Source: Nissolia schottii (lineage: Eukaryota; Streptophyta; Magnoliopsida; Fabales; Fabaceae). From it: a stretch of 64,000 bases of DNA. Below, piece after piece: positions 36,912 through 46,600 of the stretch. The notes under the pieces were generated by a model that saw only the letters and a list, made by a program, of their open reading frames with translations, made no database searches and was not told the DNA's origin. Each line of letters opens with the position of its first letter. The stretch's first letter is position 1. The stretch lies in contig QANU01047209.1 of assembly GCA_003254905.1 (NCBI GenBank), positions 299,903 through 363,902 on the forward strand, read 5' to 3'. Both the position numbers and the translations under genes were made by a program.

Positions 36912-37208
36912 GTCCACACTTGGGGACAGACTCACTTCGTCCACGCTTGGGGACCTATCCACACTTGGGGATAGTGATGCTATGTCCACACTTGGGGATA
37001 GACTTACATTGTTCACACTTGGGAACGGGCTCATGTTGTTCACACTTGGGGACCTATCCACACTTGGGGATAGCCTTACTAGGTTCACACTTGGGAACCT
37101 GTCCACGCTTGGGGACCTATCCACACTTGGGGATAGACTTACTTTGTTCACACTTTGGAACTTGTCCACGCTTGGGGACAATGACACTTTGTCCACACTT
37201 GGGGACGT
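36912..37208 (-). repeat. Minisatellite of 'ccacacttggggac' units in LTR 3
   Basis: Thirteen copies of a CACACTTGGGGA-type core lie at spacings of about 18-27 bp over 297 bp, 1.39-1.69 kb from the LTR start. The unit bears no resemblance to those in LTR 1 or LTR 2, which occupy the same relative place. Confidence 0.8.
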
Positions 37209-37509
37209 ACTAGACGACTGACTTGACTGTAGATTCTAAGCTTTATTCTTCTTTCTTACTTTACTATTAGATTGGGTCGATGCCAACGTTCAAATCATTG
37301 TTCCCTAGAGTTCAATTATGCTCTTTAAACTTAGGTGATAATTTCCTAGTTATCTACGGTCGTCCTAAAACCCTGACAGCGACAGAGTCCTCATGATGCA
37401 TGCTTTCATAAGTAACATAAGTTCATGGTTACTTCCACACTCAATCCTTAGGGTTTTAGTGCTTGGTGGAACATGTAGAAAAGCTAAAATTTCAAGTTCT
37501 TCAGCTGTC

Positions 37510-37645
37510 ATTCGAATGAATAGCTGAATCATTCGAATAAAGCTGAAAAATTGCTCTCGGTTTGTGATTTTGGCAGTGTCATTCGAATGACTTCATTTTG
37601 ATGACTTCATTCGAATGAACAATGCTTGATCATTCAAATGACTAT
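37510..37645 (-). repeat. ATTCGAATGA motif cluster in LTR 3
   Basis: Five or six copies of CATTCGAATGA and variants occur about 0.95-1.09 kb from the LTR start, the offset at which LTR 2 carries the same motif. Confidence 0.7.
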
Positions 37646-38596
37646 GTTATAAATTGCTCTGTAGCGTGATTTTTCACATTTTCCACAGAGAACCTTCACT
37701 GTAACTTCAAATATCATTTCCATATGTTCCAACAAGTACAACTAAGTTTTTCTAACATCATAACTACTTAAAACCACCTTCACAACTTAATCTCTATATT
37801 TTTCACATATCAATTCCTATTTTTCTTGCACGGAAATTCACACATAAAATAGTACATAAAGCCACATAGACAGTGGTGATCGGATTACCCACCTCAAAAT
37901 AAAATTCGGGATAGGTAGAAGTGATGAGGAAAATATCCTCTTCACGTAGGTATGTTCCCCCTATTTTTCTGGAGTCCGACAGCGTAACCGCGATGTGCAC
38001 GAACATAATCGACAGTATGTGAAAATGAAAGAAATTTGCATGAAGTGAAGCAGTAGGGGCTCGGGTATTTATAGCCCAGAGCCCTGCTTCTGTTTCTATT
38101 TTCTTTTTTTTTCTTTTTTCCTTTTTTCTTTAATTATATATATAATTATAATATTATATTATTATTTCTTTGAAAATATCTTCCCTGTGGATAGGCTTCA
38201 GCGGTCCTGGTAAATTTTTGATCACATTTGACCGCATTTTGTCATTTTTCGCTCGTGTTCGGATATCCTAAAAATATTCCGAACACATATTTGCGATCTA
38301 CTAGTTTCCTTGATCATAGTAGTATGTCAGGTTAAGGTATTTGTGAATTTATTGCCCGGAAGGTATATTTCACAGATACCTTAGGTGCCTACCGGGATTC
38401 CGGTTTTTGACGAAATTTAACACGGGCCTCGCGACGTTCCGTGAAATTAAGAAACAATTATTTGACTGGCGTTTGGAAGTAATTAATTTTCTAAATAATT
38501 TTCCTAGTCCAAATAATCGTCCCCATTGTGCCTTTAATTAGGCAAAAATTGTGGATTTTCGCAAAATCTTTATAAGGGAAAAATCGGGATATTACA

Positions 38597-39420
38597 CCAT
38601 TAGCGCTTCAGTGCTATAGTGCTATAGTGCTCTACCAGCGCCATAACGTTCCATTGTTGTTGAGCTCCACAAGCGCAATAGCGCTCTGACGCGAAAGTCC
38701 TATATCCCTTCACACTCTTTATAATGATGTAGCTTCCCGTCCTATAAATATAGAGCCCCCTTGTTAGGTTTTCCCTCACACCTTATATGAGTAGACACTT
38801 CTACTTGTCTTTCTCCCCCTCCCTAGTGCACTTATGCACTTAGTGAATGTCATTTCCATGTAAGAACTTTCCCTAGTTTAAACTATGTCGTCTCCGTGGA
38901 GTGTGGGTGCTCGAATGAGGCATTTGGAAGGAGAATACAACATCCTTCCTTTTTCAGTAAGTCCCATGGTCTCTCTCTACATCATAGTTTTACGTTGTTT
39001 AGGGACTTTAGGCAATGGTGCCACCAGGGCGTTGCGCTCACCAGCGCTATTGTGCTCTAGGGGCGCAGTGGTATTGGGGCCTAACTAGGTTTTTTTAGCA
39101 TCAATACTGCAATGTTGTAGCGTTGACAAGTAGTGCCTAGTTGCATTGTTCCACAGTCAGTTAAGTTGTCTTACTAACTCAACTTGTCCTTTATTTCCAT
39201 TCCATTTGCACTCAGCTTCCACGGCATCTCATTATGGACCTTCCATAGTCAATTTTACCACTTTAGCGACCTCAAGTGAATGGAGGTCCCGACACATCAA
39301 ACGGTTTACACCATGTGCTATTGTTCAATCGAGTCATATGTGTTTTTATATACATGCTAGTTATCTATTTATGCGATATGTTGATGTTTGATGCATGCAT
39401 AATAATTATGTGCTAGAATT
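38597..39420. other. Repetitive sequence with 'agcgct' phrases
   Basis: This continues the sequence that LTR 3 interrupted. It is full of 'gcgctatagtgct' and 'caccagcgctattgtgct' phrases and has a TATAAATATAG box near 38746. It may be part of another old LTR, but no ends were found. Frames at 38885 and 39146 have no family match. Confidence 0.35.
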
Positions 39421-39956
39421 ATGTAACTAGTCAGATAGATAATAAGTTAAATATCCATGTGCATGACTCGTAGGCTAGTCTAGCTTGTTAATTAGGATAG
39501 ACAACTCAAACTTAATTCAGTATATGGCTTAGTTAGACAATGCAACCATATAAGAACGTACAAACTTTAGGATAAGAGATTTGCTTAATGTGATTGTTAT
39601 TAGGCAAAACTTTAGCATGCTCAGTAAGTCCAAATCATGATTAGGGTTTAGCATATATATCTCAAATCCAATTAATCAATACAGTCCTAATAGTTAGACA
39701 ACAACTCATAACAACTATTCACCTTAGTAATGATAATAGGAATCAGGACAATCAATTGACATATAGTCTAGCAGAGAGTCAACCACTCATAATAGTTGGT
39801 TGGTTTAGCAGCTTATCATTAACAAATTCCTTATCTTTGATAATTGAATTATGAATGATATTTAACTTCACAATTTTTATAAAATACATTAGATTAATTT
39901 TTTATGAAAAGATAAATGAAATAAATAAAATAATTTAGTTGTGATTCATACTGATT
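39421..39956. other. Intergenic, AT-rich
   Basis: Nothing recognised. Confidence 0.5.
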
Positions 39957-40440
39957 ATATTTATAAATTACAAAATTAAATTAAAATTATTTATTAATAT
40001 AATTATATAATTTATTAAAATTTTAATTAAAATAAATAATAATTTATTAAACATTTAATTAAATAAATAAATATATTATTAAATAAATATTTAGTATTAA
40101 TTAAATAAATATTTAATTAGTTATTAAATATACATTTCTATATATTTATAAATTACAAAAATTAATTAAAATTATTTATTGATATAATTATATAATTTAT
40201 TAAAATTTTAATTAAAATAAATAATAATTTATTAAATATTTAATTAAATAAATAAATATATAGTATTAATTAAATAAAGATTTAATTAGTTATTAAATAT
40301 AAATTTCTATATATTTATAAATTACAAAAATTAATTAAAATTATTTGTTAATATAATTATATAATTTATTAAAATTTTAATTAAAATAAATAATAATTTA
40401 CTAAAATAAATAATAAAATTTCAATTAAAATTTTATTTTT
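39957..40440. repeat. Three tandem AT-rich units of 184, 169 and ~130 bp
   Basis: Units starting with 'tatatttataaattac' begin at 39957, 40141 and 40310. They are nearly identical apart from a short indel, and the third is cut short where the CACTA-like subterminal sequence begins. They may be part of that element. Confidence 0.8.
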
Positions 40441-40980
40441 TAAATATTTAATTATTACCGTCGGCTTAGACCTAAAGATATCGACGGACAACAACCGACG
40501 GTAATGCAATTAAAATATTAATATTTAGACAATAAAATATTAATATCTTTATCGTCAGCTATGAAAAACTTACCAACGGTAAAGGAAAAAATATTATTAT
40601 CTTTATCGTCGCTATGAATTGACGATAAACGAACAAAGAAAATACTGATATATTTACCTTCGGTTCTAGTTGACGGTGAAGGGATAAAATAGTAATATCT
40701 TTAACGTTGGTAGTGATCGACGGTGGTATATGAATAAAATATTATTATCTTTACCCTCGCCATGAACAGACGGTAAACCAATTCAAATGTACTCACATGT
40801 GAACCGGTTTCCGTCGATTTATTCTGGCGGTAATTACCGTCGGGTGTCGTTACCTGACAGTAAATCTATTACCATCGAGCACTTTTCCGCCTGCCCGACG
40901 ACCGACGGTAAAGCCGACGATAACATCAAAATCTGATGGTAACTGTGCAAATTTTCGATAGTAACTCTGACGATAATAAG

Positions 40981-41668
40981 TATGGGTGTTCATAACCCAG
41001 TTCAGCCCGCCAACCCGGACCGGCCCGAAGCATTCGGGCCCGATTTTAATCGGTCCAATTTTTTTAAAAAAACTCGGTCCTCATACATACCGAGTTCGGG
41101 TTTAGCCTGGCCCGGCCCGGCGGCCCGGAGCATATTATTATACATTTTTTTTTAATTTTCCTTCATAATTATCTCCATTGGTTTTGCATTTATGTTGTCT
41201 AATATTTTTTTTAAAACCTCTAGAGTCCTATAAAATTTTTTTCCACTTACCAATTTTGCTGTAATTTCTTCAATTATGCAATATATCAATTCTTAATTTC
41301 TGTTATGCAATTCTGCTGTTTCTGTTATGCAATTTCGCTATTTCTGTTATGCAAATTTTGTTTTTGTTATGCAATTTTTGCTGTTTCTGTTATGCAATTT
41401 CTGTTGTTTCTATTTTTGCTATTTCTGTTTTGCTATCTGTTTTTGTTGTTTCTGTTTTTGCTGTTTTTGTTGTTTCTATTTTTGCTATTTTTGAATTTAT
41501 TTTGGCCCGCTTTGGCCCAGTCTAAACCTGAGTTTTAACTCGGTCCAAAAATGATTGGGCCTATCGGTTTAGGGTCAAGTCCATGTTCTCAAAATTGGCC
41601 CGGTCTAAATATAGGGCCGGGTTCGAGTATAGGCCAACACGACCCTACCCGGCCCATGAACACCCCTA
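40981..41668. mobile_element. Non-autonomous hAT element nested in a CACTA-like element
   Basis: A 688-bp unit begins TATGGGTGTTCAT and ends ATGAACACCCCTA. These form terminal inverted repeats followed by further inverted phrases (aacccagttcagcc and ggcccggc). The 8 bp on each side, ataataag (40973-40980) and gtaataag (41669-41676), match at seven positions, as for a hAT target duplication. The interior is a T-rich array of 'ctgtttctgttatgcaatt' phrases with no transposase. Confidence 0.75.
41305..41490. repeat. T-rich 'ctgtttctgttatgcaatt' array inside the hAT
   Basis: About a dozen imperfect copies of 'ttctgttatgcaattt' and 'ttttgctgtttctg'. The open frame across it (poly Phe/Leu/Cys) is an artefact. 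Confidence 0.6.
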
Positions 41669-41742
41669 GTAATAAGCTATTTTCTTGTAGGGACACATGC
41701 AATGACTAGTTTCTTTCAATATATTAGCATATATGATCTTAC

Positions 41743-42275
41743 CTTCATATTTTTACCCAAAATATTCAAGAACTCTTCAAAAGCTATGCAACCATTGCCA
41801 CCAATATCAACTTCACTGGTCATATACTGGATTTCTTCTTTTGTTGGATTCCCATCTAAAGATTGGATAATAGTTGCCAATTCGTCCACAGTAATAAATC
41901 CTAGAGTAGAGCATACATGGATCGCCAACAATTCCAGACCAATTCACAAAGTCCCATTAAAAAAATAAATAGTTGACAAAGATTCTTTTAGAGAAATGAT
42001 TCACGCGCAAAATGTAATTGTGACTAGAAAGTGATATTTCATCTTCACGTAATCACTAATTGTCACACAAAACACATAACAAGTGGTTATCATATAATAT
42101 AATATTACTTGAGTACATTTATAATTTGTGACTCTTTCTTTTTATTTACACATAAATGAAATTGAAGAAAATAAGAATAAAAAAAAGTTAAGAAGAAAAA
42201 AGTCAGAGTCCTTGTCAATGAGGCTAAAGGCTTGTTGAAGCCCAGCAATCTGATCTTGGGAGAGTGCTGCTATTT
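41743..42275 (-). pseudogene. Calmodulin-like protein gene remnant (CML8/CML11-like)
   Basis: On the minus strand, 42275-42206 encodes AALSQDQIAGLQQAFSLID followed by KDSD, the N-terminus and first half-loop of a calmodulin-type EF-hand protein. A second block, 41900-41743, encodes FITVDELATIIQSLDGNP and then EEIQYMTSEVD, GGNGCIAFEEFLNILG and KNMK. It has a clean acceptor (CTCTAG|GA) and donor (AAG|GTAAGA), the layout of plant CML8/CML11 exons. Signs of decay: the expected ATG before AALS reads ATA; no donor follows KDSD; the second loop has Gly where position 3 should be Asp; and no exon for EF-hands 3 and 4 is found. A CACTA-like element ends 50 bp beyond the second block. Whether the element removed or merely displaced the 3' exons is unknown. 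Confidence 0.7.
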
Positions 42276-42869
42276 TGTGCTAAACTGAACAAGAGAATGA
42301 ATATATGTAGTACTATTGAAGAAGGGGGCCGGGGGGAGAAATTTCAATTCAAAAAGCAGCAGCAACTTACTTTTCCATAATATTATCGGACGAAGTCCTC
42401 AATTAACAATTTCTACCCAATCATTCTTTGCCGGTCAATGAAAACGCCCCTGACTGACTTCTATTCCCCATCACGCGTGCTAATGTATATAATCTAGCTA
42501 CTTAGTGTGTGTTACTACTATTAACTAACCAAGCAATTGCGTATTTGCATTGCATTATATTATATGGGTCTACCCATGGAAACTTGAAATATTTTTAAAA
42601 TAATGTTAGTACTATCAATAAAAGTCTCCCATAAATTTATTTATAGACACAACTACTTAATTTTCATTTTTGGTTACAACACAACTATTTAATTTAATGA
42701 TATATTGTTGCATAGACCACATCAACTTGATAAAAAGGAAAGAGTGTTATGAGCATTCGCCCGCATGAGCTGGGGATGGCCTATGTATATTTTGGGCCAA
42801 GGTTGGGATTGGGTGGCCCAAATCTGGTTGGACATAGCCCATGCCTTTGTGCTCCCTTCTTCCAACTTT
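42276..42869. promoter_or_regulatory. Region upstream of the SR-cyclophilin gene
   Basis: No coding frame seen. It should hold the promoter of the plus-strand cyclophilin gene. The stretch 42780-42850 has several GGCCCA/TGGGCC-type boxes (ttgggcca, gtggccca), which resemble site II elements common in promoters of plant growth-related genes. The link is inference. Confidence 0.4.
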
Positions 42870-43604
42870 GTCACTAGTGAAGTGAAACAGCAGCAGCAGC
42901 TAAAGAAGAAGAAGAAGCAGCTTTGTTACTCAGCAAAGCTCTTTTATCCATTCATTCTAGTGAGTTCCCCTCTCTCTCTCTCTCTCTCTCTCTCTCCGCA
43001 CGCCGAAGCTCTGAGAAGCACGGCCAGAACCAATGTAATTTTTTTTTTTTAAAATAACGCCTAGCTCTCTGTTTGTATAATCACGATTCAGAATGCTCCT
43101 TCTAATTAATGCTTCGATTTAGGCTTTCGCGTTACAACCTGCGTTTACTTCTTTCTTTCTATCTTTTTGATAGTTTAATCTATATCGAGGAACTTGAGTC
43201 TAACGACACACATCGAATAGATACTTGAGGTTAGGATTTAGGATTTAGGATTTAGGGTTTAGAGTTTTGTTGCATTGCTGCTGCGAAAATTTGATCTTTG
43301 GAAGATTTTACAGTTCCTGTGTCAATGTGACATGGTTTGAATAAAATGAAATTAAGATAATAAAATGTTGATTTTTTTTAGAAGGGATGAGGTCTACCTT
43401 TTACTCTATTGGACTATATAGTTTATACTTAGGTAATTGAGAATTCCTTGTGTTTGATGCATAACAACGGGTCTTTATCGATTAACAGATCAACACGAGC
43501 ATGGCGTGCCTTTTGTGACACCACCCTCTTGGAACGTTTTCTGCTTATTCGTGATTGTTTTCTTCCTCTGAAGTACACCTCTGAAGTTTACTCTAAGCAA
43601 GGGG
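42870..43604 (+). promoter_or_regulatory. Probable 5' leader of the SR-cyclophilin gene with a leader intron
   Basis: CAG and GAA repeats (42886-42922) and a CT run (42970-42996) are typical of plant 5' untranslated regions. A leader intron is plausible between a GTAATT donor near 43035 and a TTAACAG acceptor ending at 43488. The second leader exon (43489-43604) contains a five-codon upstream frame, ATG at 43501 to TGA at 43518. No transcript evidence is available. Confidence 0.5.
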
Positions 43605-46600
43605 ATGGGTCTGGAAAAGGATCCTCGTGTGTTTTTAGATGTCTCAATTGATGGGGACCCTGTGGAAAAAATTGTTATACAGGTAATGAGGGAAAGAGAA
43701 AAATTTATTGTTTACTGTTTTATTGTCATGTTTTCATTGAAGTTTGCCTTGGTCTCTCATAGATTGGTGTATTTACTCTTTTTGAAATGGTGCAGCTTTT
43801 TGCCAGTATTGTTCCTAAGACAGCTGAGAATTTCCGGGCACTCTGTACAGGTATCTTTAGATTGATCAAATAACCATCTTTTACCATTATTATCTGTTTT
43901 CTAATATTTTGGTTCGTGCTGGGAGAAAATGCACTTCCTATGTGTATTGAGTAATGTCAAACTGTGGAGCTTCTTGTTGACCAAGGACTTTTGGTCCATT
44001 TGTAAGGTAGACAATAGACACAAGTGTATGATTAGGGTCAGGAAGTTATCTGCTTCCTGGATCAACTGTCCTGCCACTCAAAGGGCAAAGTTTCTTCTTT
44101 GCCCAGGTCTAGGTACCTGTTCTTCTTCCCCCTCTGTAGTTGCATACACGGGGATTGGAGTGGAGACTTTGAATTTGACTGTTCATATGAAATTAACCTA
44201 GGTACTTTGTCTGAATTGTTATTCCTCAACTTTGATGTATAATCCTTTTGTTCGTTGACCGACTCAAAGCACATGATCCTAATTTCTACGAAATGGTTTA
44301 TAAGGTAATCCTTTGTAAAGAGGACAATGAAATGTATTCTTTCTGGCTTTTACTGTAATTGTGCTGTCTTGTGTTTGTAGGTGAGAAGGGCATTGGGGAA
44401 TCAACTGGGAAACCTTTGCATTATAAAGGAACAAGTTTTCATCGTATCATTAAAGGCTTTATGGCTCAGGTATGTTGCCTTTCCTGGTTGCTCTATTCAT
44501 GATTTTCATATGCTAATTGTGCAGTAGAAAACTTGTCACCTTGGAGATGAGTGTCGTGTCCAAGTGGGCTGTTAGCCAGTTGCAAACTTGCCAAGTAAAT
44601 TGTGTCTATAAAGTTGTGCAGCCGTGAAGGCACCAGCAGAGAACTTTTTTAGTTTCGCATTGCCTTTTGCCTTTATTTCTGGTGTGCATACGAGTATTGT
44701 ATAATTCTCTCTGTTCAATATCTGATAATTTACCAATTGTTGCTCTCTTGTCCTGACAGAGTGGTGATTTTTCAAGGGGTAATGGTATGTTTTTTTGTTT
44801 CTGTGTTTTACCCCATTTGATCTGTGGGTACCCTTTTGACTTCTATATCCTTTACCAAGACTTGTAAAAACAACCTTTGACTGGTTAACAGGCACTGGTG
44901 GAGAAAGTATATATGGAGGAAAGTTTGCAGGTAAATTTACTTTCTGAAAGGAGGATTCCATATCCATATATTCAACGTTTGAAAAATGTCACACATAGTT
45001 GTTTGCTTTCATGATTTTATCATTTCAGTATACATACAAGTACTCCTTTGTTGCAGATGAAAATTTCAAACTAACACATGATGGACCTGGTGTTCTCTCC
45101 ATGGCCAATAGTGGTCCTAACACAAATGGATCTCAGTTCTTTGTTACCTTCAAGCACCAGCCGCATCTAGATGGGTATACCAGCTTTGCATGTTTTTGTT
45201 CAAGTTTGATGTGTTTCAATCATACTGCACTCCATTCTGACTGCACTCTGAATTTTTTTTTCCTTGTTGGTGTCCCCAACATTTTGTACATAAGGCTGTT
45301 TTTCAGTTCTGTTGTTGCTGCTAATGGTGTTGTCTATGCAGGCTTATTTTTATGTTTTTATTTACTCAAAAAGTTTGTGTTTCTAATGTCAGCAATCTTT
45401 GTCTTGTCATGTCGCATGGTTTTTATTTAATTCTATCACATCATGTTGCAGGAAACATGTTGTTTTTGGGAAAGTTATCAAGGGAATGGACATTCTGAAG
45501 AAAATTGAGTTTGTGGGAACATCTGATGGGAAACCTATGGTGCCAGTTAAAATTATTGATTGTGGTGAATTCTCAGAAACAAAAGTTCAGCATACTGTTG
45601 AGAAGGAGAAAGGTACTTGTTAAAGGGATAGATAATGATGAATATATATTATAAACCTGGTTGCTTCTTCCTGCTGCAATGTTTAATTGTTTCTTATGTA
45701 TTGTTTTTCATTTTAGGGAAAAGGAAAAAATCAAGGAAATCCCTAACTTCTGATGATAGTTCTGACAAAAAATCAAGGGGTAAAAGGAAAAAATCTTCCA
45801 AAGACACTAAGAAGAGTAGGAGGAGATACTCAACATCTGATAGTGATAGTGATAGTGACAGTGACAGTTTTTCCTCAGATTCAGCTTCAGATTCTGAATC
45901 AGATTTGTCGCATTCTGATTCAAGTTCCTCTAGCTACGGGAAACACCGGAAGAAGAAAAGAAATAAGAGCAATCATGGGAAAAAGAGGAGAAATGGACGA
46001 AAGCAGAGAAGGAGAGGCAAGTACAGTAGAAGTAGTAGATCGAGACACAAATCCCGATGGTATGGTTTTAACTAGTCTTTAGCATGGCCTTTATTCCTAC
46101 CCGGGTAAGAATTTGCTTGATATTTGCTTTAACTGAATTATTTTCTGTCTCAGGAGTTCAGAGGATTCAAGTGATACAGAAAGTGATAGTTCTAGTGCTA
46201 GTGGCAGTAGTTCTGCTGAAGAGAAAGCTGATCGTCGTGGCTCTGGTCGTAAAGCACATGCTGACATTAAACCACAAGGAAATCTAGGTATGTTATAATT
46301 CTTTTGTATATGTCCTGCATAATCTTACCCCCGCCCCCTTTCCCTTATGAATGCAGTCACATAGATATTGCTGTCTAAGCTATAGCTGCTGATGCTACAG
46401 TTGCAGGAAAGCAATTTTCTAGCCCACCTCTACAAACTCAAACTATTCCAGAACAAGGGATGGATCCTAAGGGTAGAAGAACTGTTGACAAGGAATCACA
46501 TGAAGAAGGTGAATTGTCTCCAGAAAATGGTGAACTGAATAACGGGCGTGATTCTCAAGGCAAACTTCGTAAACCTGCTAAGCAACAATTGCATTCAGAT

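Larger units (their letters stand above)
35961..38596 (-). mobile_element. Solo LTR 3 of the long-LTR family, inverted, perfect target duplication
   Basis: On the minus strand this 2.64-kb unit begins TGTAATATCCC (38596) and ends GGGTGTTTCA (35961). The pentamer ccatt lies on both sides (35956-35960 and 38597-38601). It shares the early 'accttaggtgcctaccgggat' region (seen here as its plus-strand form) with copy 2. A TATAAATA box at about 38070-38078 lies about 520 bp in, and the terminal 'caaccctgtgag' block is present. It is a solo LTR with no internal region, a fossil without coding capacity. Confidence 0.87.
40441..41692. mobile_element. CACTA-like element (right part), split by a hAT
   Basis: From 40456 to 40980 the motif accgtcgg/ccgacggtaa and variants recurs about 15 times in both orientations, as in the subterminal regions of plant CACTA elements. 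Beyond the nested hAT the sequence resumes and ends 'ctattttcttgtaggg' at about 41692, one base from the canonical TTTTCTTGTAGTG end. The left end was not found; the tandem units at 39957 may be internal. No transposase frame is seen, so it is non-autonomous or decayed. Confidence 0.6.

Noticed and set aside
36834-37221. Three overlapping open frames rich in repeated short peptides
   Set aside because: They are by-products of a minisatellite without stop codons inside a solo LTR.
43929-44201. 90-codon frame in cyclophilin intron 2
   Set aside because: It lies between a clean donor and acceptor and has no similarity to known proteins.
45753-46082. Alternative frame over the RS-rich exon of the cyclophilin
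   Set aside because: It follows from the repetitive codons; the splice-consistent frame is the one with RS and SDSD repeats.
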